This document shows positions 45,537 to 53,043 of a DNA stretch of 64,000 bases, one piece after another. Within the stretch, counting starts at the first letter, position 1. The number at the start of each line of letters is the position of its first letter. The stretch covers positions 3,534,001 to 3,598,000 of the forward strand of contig NZ_CP121261.1 in the NCBI RefSeq assembly GCF_029637605.1, written 5' to 3'. The translations under genes were made by a program, and so were the position numbers. The notes under the pieces are model-generated. The model was given only the letters and a program-made list of their open reading frames with translations. It did no database searches and was not told where the DNA came from. The DNA is from Achromobacter spanius (GTDB lineage: Bacteria > Pseudomonadota > Gammaproteobacteria > Burkholderiales > Burkholderiaceae_B).

Positions 45537-46973
45537 ATGCCGCACACCACAAGCCTGACGCCTGGCTTGCGGACCTCCGCGAGGCGCCTGCACACGTCGC
45601 TGCGCGACGCCCTAAGTGACTATCGTGCTCGCGGATTCGCCGTTCGCGAGGCCGACGTCGGACTACGTCCAAATCTGGAGATCGCCGGGCATTACCGAAC
45701 GCAGTTCGCCACCGTGCCAGGTAGCTCCAAAAGCGGCGACGAGCCCGTGGTCCTATACCAAACGAAAAATGGCGATTTCCCAGTATTGTTGGGATTATTT
45801 GGATCCCGGGAGCGCAATGAATGGTTGCTAGGGGCACGCGCCAGAGAAGGGGCGCACACGCTGATGCGCGCTGCGCTATCCAGACCGCTCCGCCCCTCTT
45901 GGGTCGCGAACCCGCCCTGCCGGGAGCAGCAGGCGCCTGATCGCTTGGCCGCGCTACCCACGCTCACCAGCACAAGCCAAGACGCAGGCTCCTTTATTAC
46001 GTCGGGCCTTGTCTGCGCGGGAGAACCCAACAGCGGATTTGTCAGTCTGTCAATTCATCGGATGCGAGTTCTGGATGATGGGCATCTGACAATTTGGATA
46101 CTTCCGGGCCGAGATCTCGATCACCTATATCGACAGGCGGCAAAGGCCGGACGCGCATTGCCGCTTTCCATAAATATTGGGGTGCCCCCCGTGGTGTACC
46201 TGACATCGTCACTGAGTTCACCACTCGTTGCCCCAGGTGGCGGCGAACTGGAAACCGCTGGCGTCTTGCTGGGGCGCCCCGTGGAAATAGCTCGGTGTGC
46301 CACGAATAGCGCGTTTTGCCTGGCGCAAAGCGAGATCGTTATTGAGGCTTCGCTGCTTCAGCAGACCGTCGCTGAAAGTTCAGGCAGCGGGTCAGATTTC
46401 AGCATGCCGGAGTTTCTTGGCTACATGGGAAAAGCGCAGGACAACTTGCCGGTCGTCCGCGTTTCCGGCGTTTTCCATCGACGCAACGCGATTTACCAGA
46501 CATTCATTGGCCCTGGAAAAGAACAATCAGAGCTACTGGCGCTTGCGTCGGAAGCCGCAATATTGATGCACTTGAACCGCGTCGCTGAACCCCATTTGCG
46601 CGTAAAGGATGCGCATTATTTGGCTGCGGGCGGCGGCCAATTATTGTTGGTTCTTCAAGTTGAAAAGCGGCTTGACCATCCGGAATCCATGCCTCGATTG
46701 CGCGACGCCGTCATGCAATCGCATGCCTTGTCCAAAGGAATAATCGTTGTGGATGAAGACGTGAACATCCATTCGCCAGAAGACGTTTTTTGGGCACTGG
46801 CAACGCGATTCCAGCCTAGCGTCGACCTGTACGTGAGCTCAGGGGCCGCCGGTTTTTCGTTGGACCCGTCTCAGGCAGCAGGTTACTTACACGCAACAAA
46901 CCCCGTCACCGACAAGTACCTGATGGACCTCACCGTTCCCTGCCACCTTCGCCCCCAGTTTGTCCGAACCTGA
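45537..46973 (+). CDS. UbiD-family (prenylated-FMN) decarboxylase
   Basis: 478 residues from the ATG two bases after the cupin stop. UbiD-family features: LRDALSDYRARG start, NIGVPPVVYLTSSLSSPLVA, ETAGVLLGRPVEIARC, IVIEASLLQQTV, then GVFHRRNAIYQTFIGPGKEQ and ASEAAILMHL. UbiD enzymes reversibly decarboxylate aromatic or alpha,beta-unsaturated acids with prFMN made by UbiX. Compared with the usual IVIEGE...EGPFGE-TGYY pattern, the catalytic-region segment here is divergent (MPEFLGYMGKAQDN), so substrate or even activity may be unusual. No ubiX gene is in the window. Confidence 0.85.
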   Translation: MPHTTSLTPGLRTSARRLHTSLRDALSDYRARGFAVREADVGLRPNLEIAGHYRTQFATVPGSSKSGDEPVVLYQTKNGDFPVLLGLFGSRERNEWLLGARAREGAHTLMRAALSRPLRPSWVANPPCREQQAPDRLAALPTLTSTSQDAGSFITSGLVCAGEPNSGFVSLSIHRMRVLDDGHLTIWILPGRDLDHLYRQAAKAGRALPLSINIGVPPVVYLTSSLSSPLVAPGGGELETAGVLLGRPVEIARCATNSAFCLAQSEIVIEASLLQQTVAESSGSGSDFSMPEFLGYMGKAQDNLPVVRVSGVFHRRNAIYQTFIGPGKEQSELLALASEAAILMHLNRVAEPHLRVKDAHYLAAGGGQLLLVLQVEKRLDHPESMPRLRDAVMQSHALSKGIIVVDEDVNIHSPEDVFWALATRFQPSVDLYVSSGAAGFSLDPSQAAGYLHATNPVTDKYLMDLTVPCHLRPQFVRT

Positions 46974-47016
46974 AGAGCGAACAACGGGCGTCACAACACC
47001 AAAGCGAGCACTGGCA

Positions 47017-47703
47017 ATGTCCCTTTCCTTACCGAAATTCGTCATTCTGACCGGCTCAGAGCGAGCCCATGGAAACACCGACCAGATTGCTGCCTACATC
47101 AACGCCCTGCTGGACGGAATGGACTGCGCGACTGACGTTATCCATCTCCGAGAACATCACATTTTGCCTTGCGGCAGCTGCGGCGAGTGCAACATGCGCG
47201 CCAGCGCATGCCACATCGACGACGACATGCCGCTCGTCATTTCACGGCTGAGACAGGCGGACGGCATCGTATATGCAGCCCCCGTTCACGGCTACGGCAT
47301 GGCCCATCCCATGCAGATCTTTATTGAACGTGCAGGCGTGGGTTACCTACGTTTCGAACGCCCGCTGGCCAACAAGGTGGCCGGAGCAGTCGTTACGGGA
47401 AGAAGGTATTCACATGAAGCGGTCGCCGCCCAGTTGATCAACAACATCCTGTTGAATCGAATGATTCTTGTCGGGAGCGGGTATCCCGCCATCGTCCATG
47501 GGGGATCGCCGGGAGCCGCGCTGCATGACAAAGAAGGCCTGGAGTCGATTCGCATGTTGATCGCCCGCATGGCGGGAATGGTCAACCTGATGCGCAGCTT
47601 GTCTCCCGAGGCCATTGTCCGGCATCTCAGCCCCGACACCAGCAACGAGCGCCATACGGGAAGCAGCCTTCCCTCTCATTATCAATCCGTACTTTTGGAG
47701 TGA
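47017..47703 (+). CDS. Iron-sulfur flavoprotein / NADPH-dependent FMN reductase-like
   Basis: 228 residues from ATG 47017; a TTG at 46960 overlapping the UbiD gene is a weaker start. Flavodoxin-like FMN loop at GSERAHGNTDQIA. Compact cysteine motif C52-x2-C55-x2-C58-x6-C65 matches the 4Fe-4S site of iron-sulfur flavoproteins. AAPVHGYGMAHPMQIFIERA is the second flavin-contact segment. It could reduce a pathway intermediate (for example a quinoid or imine) or donate electrons to another enzyme. It is not a UbiX: the fold and motif differ. Confidence 0.82.
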   Translation: MSLSLPKFVILTGSERAHGNTDQIAAYINALLDGMDCATDVIHLREHHILPCGSCGECNMRASACHIDDDMPLVISRLRQADGIVYAAPVHGYGMAHPMQIFIERAGVGYLRFERPLANKVAGAVVTGRRYSHEAVAAQLINNILLNRMILVGSGYPAIVHGGSPGAALHDKEGLESIRMLIARMAGMVNLMRSLSPEAIVRHLSPDTSNERHTGSSLPSHYQSVLLE

Positions 47704-47709
47704 CTACTC

Positions 47710-47997
47710 ATGCAAGCGTCAGAACCATTGCGTCAAATACGGGCACAGATAGATCAAATCGACGATCAGCTTGTTCCGCTACTCGCAAAGCGCATCAGGC
47801 TCGCTTTAGAGGCATCCGAACACAAAAACACCGATGATGAGATTCGCGGATGCGATCGCGTGCAGGAGGTGCTTGAGGGTGTGAAGTTACGTGCGCGAAA
47901 GGAGGGCGGAGCGGTCGACTCCATTTTGGCCATCTACACCTTTCTCGTTCAGGAGCTCACCACCCTGCAACTTCGAGCTAAGGCAGGTCAATCATGA
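47710..47997 (+). CDS. AroQ-type chorismate mutase homologue
   Basis: 95 residues, all helical. AroQ residues line up: Arg in LRQIRAQIDQID, Arg in LLAKRIRLA, Lys in SEHKNTD, Arg in CDRVQEVL and Gln in FLVQELTTLQ. The enzyme family performs the [3,3] rearrangement of chorismate to prephenate; relatives rearrange 4-amino-4-deoxychorismate (PapB) or cleave isochorismate (PchB). In this operon an aminated chorismate or isochorismate derivative is a plausible substrate. ATG follows TTGGAGTG after the flavoprotein; its stop overlaps the start of the B3/4 gene (ATGA, 47994). Confidence 0.85.
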   Translation: MQASEPLRQIRAQIDQIDDQLVPLLAKRIRLALEASEHKNTDDEIRGCDRVQEVLEGVKLRARKEGGAVDSILAIYTFLVQELTTLQLRAKAGQS

Positions 47998-48755
47998 TCG
48001 CCCAGTTTTCCTATGAAAGGCGCTTGGTCGACGACTATCCCAACCTTCGTTGCATGGTCGCTTTTATTGGCGGGATATCGATTGATGCGGACTTTGACGA
48101 CATCGTCAGAGCGAACCTGGATCAGGCTCGGGGCATGCTCACGCAATACGAATCCGAGAGCCGGATTCCATCCATCCAGCAATGGAGACAGGCATATCGT
48201 CGAAACGGCACGGATCCCACGAAATTTCGGATGGCCGCCGAGTCCATTCTGCGTCGACTACGCACGAGTGACGCATTCACGTCGGAACTCCATCCCTTCG
48301 TTGTCCTTTGTAATTCATTATCAGCAATGCATGCCTTGCCGGTCGCTGCACTTGATGCGGATTGCATCGACGGGAATCTGAAAGTGGGATATGCATCTGG
48401 TCACACGCACTATCTAGGATTCGACGGCGAAACCATCGTTGTCCCAAAGGGCGAAATCACTTTCGAGGACGATGCCGGGCAAGCACACGCCCGGCGATGG
48501 TCACACAGGCAAAGTGCCTTTTCCTCGATTTCCGAGCGCACGCAGCGAGCGCTCGTCATTGCCGAAGCCTTGCACGACTCAGCCGAACTCGATCTAGGCC
48601 GCTTGTTGGACAACCTGACCGACGCCGTTGCAAGCCGATGGCCCTCCGGAACGGTGTCAGGAAGATTGCTATCCCAGCAAGACCTCGTCGCTGGATGTCG
48701 CTCACCCTTTCTAGCGCGGCTAGTTTCCTATCCAGATATGGAGGTTATGAAATGA
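47994..48755 (+). CDS. Free-standing B3/4-domain protein (PheRS beta editing-domain homologue)
   Basis: 253 residues. The central and C-terminal parts show the B3/4 pattern: IPSIQQWRQAYRRNGTDPTK, FRMAAESILRRL, FVVLCNSLSAMHALPVAALD and IVVPKGEITFEDDAGQAHAR with RWSHRQS. In bacterial phenylalanyl-tRNA synthetase the B3/4 domain hydrolyses Tyr-tRNA(Phe) and related mischarged products. No synthetase part is present. Start and stop overlap the chorismate mutase and TrpB2 genes (ATGA at 47994 and 48752), so it belongs to the pathway. The simplest idea is trans-editing of tRNA charged with the product. Confidence 0.82.
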   Translation: MIAQFSYERRLVDDYPNLRCMVAFIGGISIDADFDDIVRANLDQARGMLTQYESESRIPSIQQWRQAYRRNGTDPTKFRMAAESILRRLRTSDAFTSELHPFVVLCNSLSAMHALPVAALDADCIDGNLKVGYASGHTHYLGFDGETIVVPKGEITFEDDAGQAHARRWSHRQSAFSSISERTQRALVIAEALHDSAELDLGRLLDNLTDAVASRWPSGTVSGRLLSQQDLVAGCRSPFLARLVSYPDMEVMK

Positions 48756-50113
48756 CCACAGTGACGCGGTTTCTCTTGGACGAATCTCGCATCCCGACGA
48801 CCTGGTACAACCTGGCGGCCGACCTACCGACTCCCGTTCCGCCATTACTGCACCCAAAGACGTACGCGCCCATACAGCCGTCCGATTTGGAGCACCTTTT
48901 CGCTCCTGAAATCATCCGTCAGGAAATGTCGCTCGAACGCCATATTCCCATCCCTGACGCCGTGCGGGACGTCTATCGCTTGTGGCGTCCCTCGCCGTTG
49001 ATGCGCGCACACCGGCTTGAACAGGCGCTGGGAACTACGGCGCGCATCTACTACAAGTACGAAGGAGCATCGCCTTCGGGATCTCACAAACCAAACTCAG
49101 CCATCCCACAAGCCTGGTACAACAAGCAGGCTGGGATTCGAAAACTTGCCACGGAAACAGGCGCGGGGCAATGGGGCGCATCATTGGCATTTGCTGGCCA
49201 ACTGTTCGGTCTGGAGGTCATGATTTATCAAGTTCGCGTGTCCTACGACCAAAAGCCCTATCGTCGCGCGCTCATGGAAACGTACGGCGCGACATGCGTG
49301 GCATCGCCGTCGTCGGGCACCGAAATCGGGCGTTCCGTACTCTCGCGCACCCCCGATCACCCAGGTTCGCTCGGCATTGCCATCTCGGAAGCTGTCGAGA
49401 CGGTTCTAGCCTCGCCCGATACTCGCTACGCGTTGGGATCCGTTATGAACCACGTGCTGTTGCACCAGACAGTCATCGGGCAAGAGGCATTGCAGCAGAT
49501 GGAAATGGCAGGGGACGATCCTGACATCATCATCGGATGCGCCGGAGGTGGGTCGAACTTTGCCGGCATTGCATTTCCCTTTATTGGTCAACAAATGCGG
49601 GGCGGGCGCTCGCGTCGTTATATAGCAGTCGAACCCGCAGCGTGCCCAACATTGACGCAAGGGCGATACGCATACGACTTCGGAGACACAGCAGGCATCA
49701 CACCACTTGCCAAAATGCACACGCTGGGCTCCAGCTTCACGCCGCCTGGGCTGCACGCCGGCGGCCTTCGCTACCACGGCATGGCCCCCATGGTGTCGCA
49801 CCTTGTTGAACTAGGTTTGATTCAGCCCCAGGCCGTGCAACAGATACCGTGCTTTTCAGCTGGCCAGCTTTTTGCGCGTTGCGAGGGGATTCTGCCCGCG
49901 CCCGAATCAAACCATGCCATCGCTGCGGCCATCCAAGAGGCGTTAAGGTGCAAACGTGATGGCACACGCGATGTCATTCTGTTCAACCTGTCCGGCCATG
50001 GACATTTCGACATGACGGCGTATCAGAGCTATATGACTGATAAGTTGGTAGACCTGTCACACGATGAACATGCATTGAACGAAGCGCTATCAGCCCTTCC
50101 TGTTGCTGGCTGA
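48752..50113 (+). CDS. TrpB2-type tryptophan synthase beta-like PLP enzyme
   Basis: 453 residues, longer than TrpB1 (about 400) and the usual size for TrpB2. PLP-binding Lys113 is in GASPSGSHKPNSA; the catalytic Glu135 in ATETGAGQWG; the phosphate loop in IIIGCAGGGSNFAGI. TrpB2 forms an aminoacrylate from Ser or O-phosphoserine and adds a nucleophile, classically indole. No trpA, trpC or trpF accompanies it, so the nucleophile is probably another aromatic made by this cluster. Starts by ATGA overlap with the B3/4 gene. Convergent with the LysE gene. Confidence 0.88.
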   Translation: MTTVTRFLLDESRIPTTWYNLAADLPTPVPPLLHPKTYAPIQPSDLEHLFAPEIIRQEMSLERHIPIPDAVRDVYRLWRPSPLMRAHRLEQALGTTARIYYKYEGASPSGSHKPNSAIPQAWYNKQAGIRKLATETGAGQWGASLAFAGQLFGLEVMIYQVRVSYDQKPYRRALMETYGATCVASPSSGTEIGRSVLSRTPDHPGSLGIAISEAVETVLASPDTRYALGSVMNHVLLHQTVIGQEALQQMEMAGDDPDIIIGCAGGGSNFAGIAFPFIGQQMRGGRSRRYIAVEPAACPTLTQGRYAYDFGDTAGITPLAKMHTLGSSFTPPGLHAGGLRYHGMAPMVSHLVELGLIQPQAVQQIPCFSAGQLFARCEGILPAPESNHAIAAAIQEALRCKRDGTRDVILFNLSGHGHFDMTAYQSYMTDKLVDLSHDEHALNEALSALPVAG

Positions 50114-50124
50114 CCAATGCATAC

Positions 50125-50146
50125 CGCGGGGCTCGACAGCCCCGTG
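50125..50146. terminator. Hairpin between the TrpB2-like and LysE genes
   Basis: Stem CGGGGCT-CGAC-AGCCCCG (50127-50144), extended by one more pair, between the convergent stops at 50113 and 50150. No good T-tract follows on either strand, so it is a plausible bidirectional terminator with moderate strength. Confidence 0.5.
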
Positions 50147-50149
50147 CGG

Positions 50150-50785
50150 TTAATCAATCCGGCTGCGGCGGTATAGCGTCATCGCCGCGGCCAAACCCGC
50201 CAACACCGCCGCGCAACTGCGGTTAAGCCATCTAAGAGCCCCACCCGACAATACTCGCACCGCATGATAGCCGCCGATCGCATACAGGCTCATCAAGGCA
50301 ATGTCGATGATCGCGGTGAGGAGCGCGAAGGTGATGTACTGAGTCGCTACGCTAAAGCCGGTTTGAATGAATTGCGGCAAGAAGGCGGAGAAAAACAGCA
50401 ACCCTTTGGGGTTTGACAACGCAACCAGCAACGAACGCAGAAATGCGGATCGACCGCTACGTGGAATGACCGCATCCGTCGAGGCTGAGGCGACAAGCGC
50501 GGTAGGGGCTCGCCACAAGCTCCAGGCCAGATACAAAAGGTAGAGTGCCCCAATCCATTTCACCACCTCAAAGAGCAGCGTGGATGCCTGCAGAATAGCG
50601 CCCAGGCCCAATCCCACAGCACCAATCAGGATCAGGTCGGACAATGCCGCGCCGAGCATGCCGCAGGCAGCTAGCCGGAAGCCTCCCGTAGCCCCGTTAC
50701 TCAACGCGAGCAATGTCGTGGGCCCCGGAATGATGGTGACGGCCGATACTGCGACCACATACAAAAAAATAGTTGTTGTATCCAT
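50150..50785 (-). CDS. LysE/RhtB-family amino-acid exporter
   Basis: 211 residues from ATG 50785 and six predicted membrane helices. PGPTTLLALSNGATGGFRLA with the PGP near the N-terminus, and LSNPKGLLFFSAFLPQFI, are family hallmarks. An alternative upstream start (50917) adds residues from IclR-coding DNA. LysE/RhtB proteins expel amino acids and derivatives such as Lys, Thr and homoserine lactone. It converges on the TrpB2-like gene and is less G+C-rich than the adjacent IclR gene, so it probably belongs to the island and may export its product (inference). Confidence 0.88.
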   Translation of the reverse strand: MDTTTIFLYVVAVSAVTIIPGPTTLLALSNGATGGFRLAACGMLGAALSDLILIGAVGLGLGAILQASTLLFEVVKWIGALYLLYLAWSLWRAPTALVASASTDAVIPRSGRSAFLRSLLVALSNPKGLLFFSAFLPQFIQTGFSVATQYITFALLTAIIDIALMSLYAIGGYHAVRVLSGGALRWLNRSCAAVLAGLAAAMTLYRRSRID

Positions 50786-50894
50786 GCCGGTTTCCAAGAA
50801 ATACACGTGCGCGCCATGCGATGCGTGCGGCAAGGATAACTTTTGCTTGGCAATCTGTCCGCAAGACCTGGCATTCTTTGCGCTGACGCGGCGA

Positions 50895-51797
50895 CTACTG
50901 GCTGCCCTCTCCCACATACCCCAGCGCCGCGCTGGCCGCCGCGGCTTCTTTTTTCACCGCCGCCACGATCTTGCCGTTCGCCGACACATCGAAACCACCC
51001 GTCGCGCCCAGCGCCGTCAGCACCGCGCAGGGGCGGCCGGTGTGGTCGTACAAGGGCGCCGACACCGCGCTGATGCCGCGCAGGTTCGTGTCTTTCACCG
51101 TGGCGCAACCTGCCGCGCGCACCTGGCGCCGCAGCCCGCCGATGGGATCGTCGCGATCCAGCAAGGCACGCAGGTCGTCAGGCGACTCGGCCAGTTCGGC
51201 CAGCGCCATCTGCTGAATCGGCGCTTCGTCCAAGGCCCCCAGAAACGCGCGGCCGGTGGCGGACCACAGCATCGACAGCACCGAGCCCACGCGCACGTTC
51301 ACCGTGACGGGCAACGCCGGTTCCTCGAAGCGAACAATGGTCGGCCCCTTGTTGCCCATGACGGCGATAAAGCACGTGACGGCCAAGCTCTCACGCAGGC
51401 GTATCAGCACCGGTTCGCTGATGCGCAAGGGGTCGGCCTGGCGCATCGCGGCCACGCCGACCATCAGCGCTTCCAGGCCCAGGTGGTACTGCTGGGTAGC
51501 CACTTCCTGGTCCACCAGCCCCTCGGCAATCAGGCTCATCAGGTAGCGGTGCACCTTGGCGGGGCTTTCGTCCACGTGCGCGGCCAGCGCGGTCAGGCTG
51601 GCACGGCCGCCCAAGCGGGCCAGCCCTTTCAGCACCACCATGCCGGTTTCTGCGGCCTGCACCCGTTGGCGGCGTTCGCGCGGGCGGGCGGCGGATTCCT
51701 CGTCGGGATCCGGGGCGGACGCTTTGGTGGTCGCTTTATTTGGCGACTTCGTGGACGCCTTGGTGGGCGTCCGGGTCGACGGCTTGGGGGGGCTCAT
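50895..51797 (-). CDS. IclR-family transcriptional regulator
   Basis: 300 residues from ATG 51797; a Pro/Lys/Thr/Ser-rich N-terminal tail of about 45 residues precedes a winged helix (ASLTALAAHVDESPAKVHRY, LMSLIAEGLV) and the GAF-like IclR effector domain (VLSMLWSATGRAFLGAL; GISAVSAPLYDHTGRPCAVL). The tail is longer than usual. Divergent from the Bug gene at 51950, with a palindrome in the gap that is the likely operator. Likely regulates the Bug and P450 genes. Confidence 0.88.
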   Translation of the reverse strand: MSPPKPSTRTPTKASTKSPNKATTKASAPDPDEESAARPRERRQRVQAAETGMVVLKGLARLGGRASLTALAAHVDESPAKVHRYLMSLIAEGLVDQEVATQQYHLGLEALMVGVAAMRQADPLRISEPVLIRLRESLAVTCFIAVMGNKGPTIVRFEEPALPVTVNVRVGSVLSMLWSATGRAFLGALDEAPIQQMALAELAESPDDLRALLDRDDPIGGLRRQVRAAGCATVKDTNLRGISAVSAPLYDHTGRPCAVLTALGATGGFDVSANGKIVAAVKKEAAAASAALGYVGEGSQ

Positions 51798-51877
51798 AGC
51801 GGATGCACTTCCTGCAAATAGGGTGCGCGGACGACGACGCGCCGCGAAATCGGCTCCAAGGTTAACCCCTCTTGAAA

Positions 51878-51906
51878 ATTTACGCATTGCGTATATGATT
51901 TACGCA
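51878..51906. promoter_or_regulatory. Candidate IclR operator
   Basis: Perfect palindrome TACGCA-T-TGCGTA at 51881-51893, within ATTTACGCA (51878-51886) that is repeated directly at 51898-51906. It lies in an A+T-rich patch of the 152-base gap between the divergent IclR and Bug genes, where IclR-family sites are usually found. Binding is not demonstrated. Confidence 0.55.
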
Positions 51907-51949
51907 AAAGAAGGGATGCCATCAGGTCATCCCAAAACGGAGACAGCCG

Positions 51950-52951
51950 ATGCGCACCCCGAATCGCCCCCTGAAACGCACTTTCCTGGCCGGCCTGCTG
52001 GCCCTGCCCTTGCTGGCCTGTGCCAACGCTTTCGCCCAACAGGCGCCTGCCAACTATCCGTCCAAGCCCGTGCGCTGGGTGGTGCCGTATGCGGCAGGCG
52101 GCGGATCCGACTTTCTGGCGCGCAGCATCGGTCAGGGCTTGTCGGGTCGCCTGGGCCAACCAGTTGTGATCGAGAACAAGCCGGGCGGCAACACCGCCAT
52201 CGCCGCGTCGGAAACCGCGCGCTCGCCGGCTGACGGCTACACCATGCTGTCGGCCGACAACGGCACACTGGTGTTCAACCCCGCGCTGTACAAGAAGCTG
52301 TCGTACGACCCCGTCAAGGACTTGGCGCCCGTCACGCTGATGGGCCGCTTTCCCATGATTCTGGTGGTGGGCCCGTCCATGAAGGTCAACACCGTGCAGG
52401 AATTCCTGGCCGAGGCCAAGTCACGCAAGGAAGGGCTGGACTACGGTTCCGCCGGCGCGGGCAGCCCGCACCATCTGGCCATGGAACTGCTGAAAGTGGA
52501 AACCGGCCTGACCATGACCCACGTGCCGTATCGCGGCGCATCGCCCGCGCTGGCGGACGTGGCGGGCGGCCAGATCCCCGCCATGATGGTCGACCTGGCC
52601 GCGGGCGCCGGCTTCATCAACGGCGGCAAGGTCCGCGCGCTGGCCGTCGCCAACCCGACCCGCCTGCCGCAACTGCCCGACGTGCCCACCTTCGCCGAGA
52701 TCGGCCTGAAGAACGTGGAAGCGTCCGCGCAAGTGGGCGTGGTGGTGCCGGCCGGCACGCCGCCCGCCGTCATCGACGCGTTGAACAAGCAGGTGGTGGC
52801 CACCATCAATGACCCGGCCACGCGCAAGCGCCTGGTGGACTTCGGCATCGAGCCGGTCGGCAACACGCCCGCCGAGTACGCCGAGATGCTCAAGGGCGAA
52901 CGCGCCCGCTGGCAGAAGCTGATCACTGATCTGAAGATCACGCTGGACTAA
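51950..52951 (+). CDS. Bug-family substrate-binding protein upstream of a P450 gene
   Basis: 333 residues: signal peptide around LLALPLLACANAFAQ, then YPSKPVRWVVPYAAGGGSDF. Bug segments VIENKPGGNTAIAASETARS and HVPYRGASPALADVAGGQIP are clear. First gene of an operon with the self-sufficient P450 120 bases downstream, with IclR divergent. The ligand may be the P450 substrate or a product. Confidence 0.92.
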   Translation: MRTPNRPLKRTFLAGLLALPLLACANAFAQQAPANYPSKPVRWVVPYAAGGGSDFLARSIGQGLSGRLGQPVVIENKPGGNTAIAASETARSPADGYTMLSADNGTLVFNPALYKKLSYDPVKDLAPVTLMGRFPMILVVGPSMKVNTVQEFLAEAKSRKEGLDYGSAGAGSPHHLAMELLKVETGLTMTHVPYRGASPALADVAGGQIPAMMVDLAAGAGFINGGKVRALAVANPTRLPQLPDVPTFAEIGLKNVEASAQVGVVVPAGTPPAVIDALNKQVVATINDPATRKRLVDFGIEPVGNTPAEYAEMLKGERARWQKLITDLKITLD

Positions 52952-52963
52952 GTACTGGACTAC

Positions 52964-53011
52964 GCGCTGAACCAGGCGCTGGCCTAAGCGCTGAATCAAG
53001 CGCTAGGCCAA
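52964..53011 (+). repeat. Two tandem 24-bp repeats after the Bug stop
   Basis: GCGCTGAACCAGGCGCTGGC followed by CTAA at 52964-52987 is repeated with four changes at 52988-53011. If read in the frame of the preceding gene beyond its stop, both copies encode ALNQAL. A CTGGACTA at 52943 also recurs at 52955. So the spacer appears built by slippage or duplication of coding-like sequence. Confidence 0.6.
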
Positions 53012-53017
53012 CCCCCG

Positions 53018-53043
53018 CGGCCTGCCGCCCACGCGGCAGGCCG
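53018..53043. promoter_or_regulatory. Strong leader hairpin upstream of the P450 gene
   Basis: Perfect 10-bp stem CGGCCTGCCG / CGGCAGGCCG with a 6-base loop ending 27 bases before the P450 ATG. No T-tract follows. It may limit read-through from the Bug gene or protect the mRNA end; a regulatory role is inferred from placement only. Confidence 0.45.
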
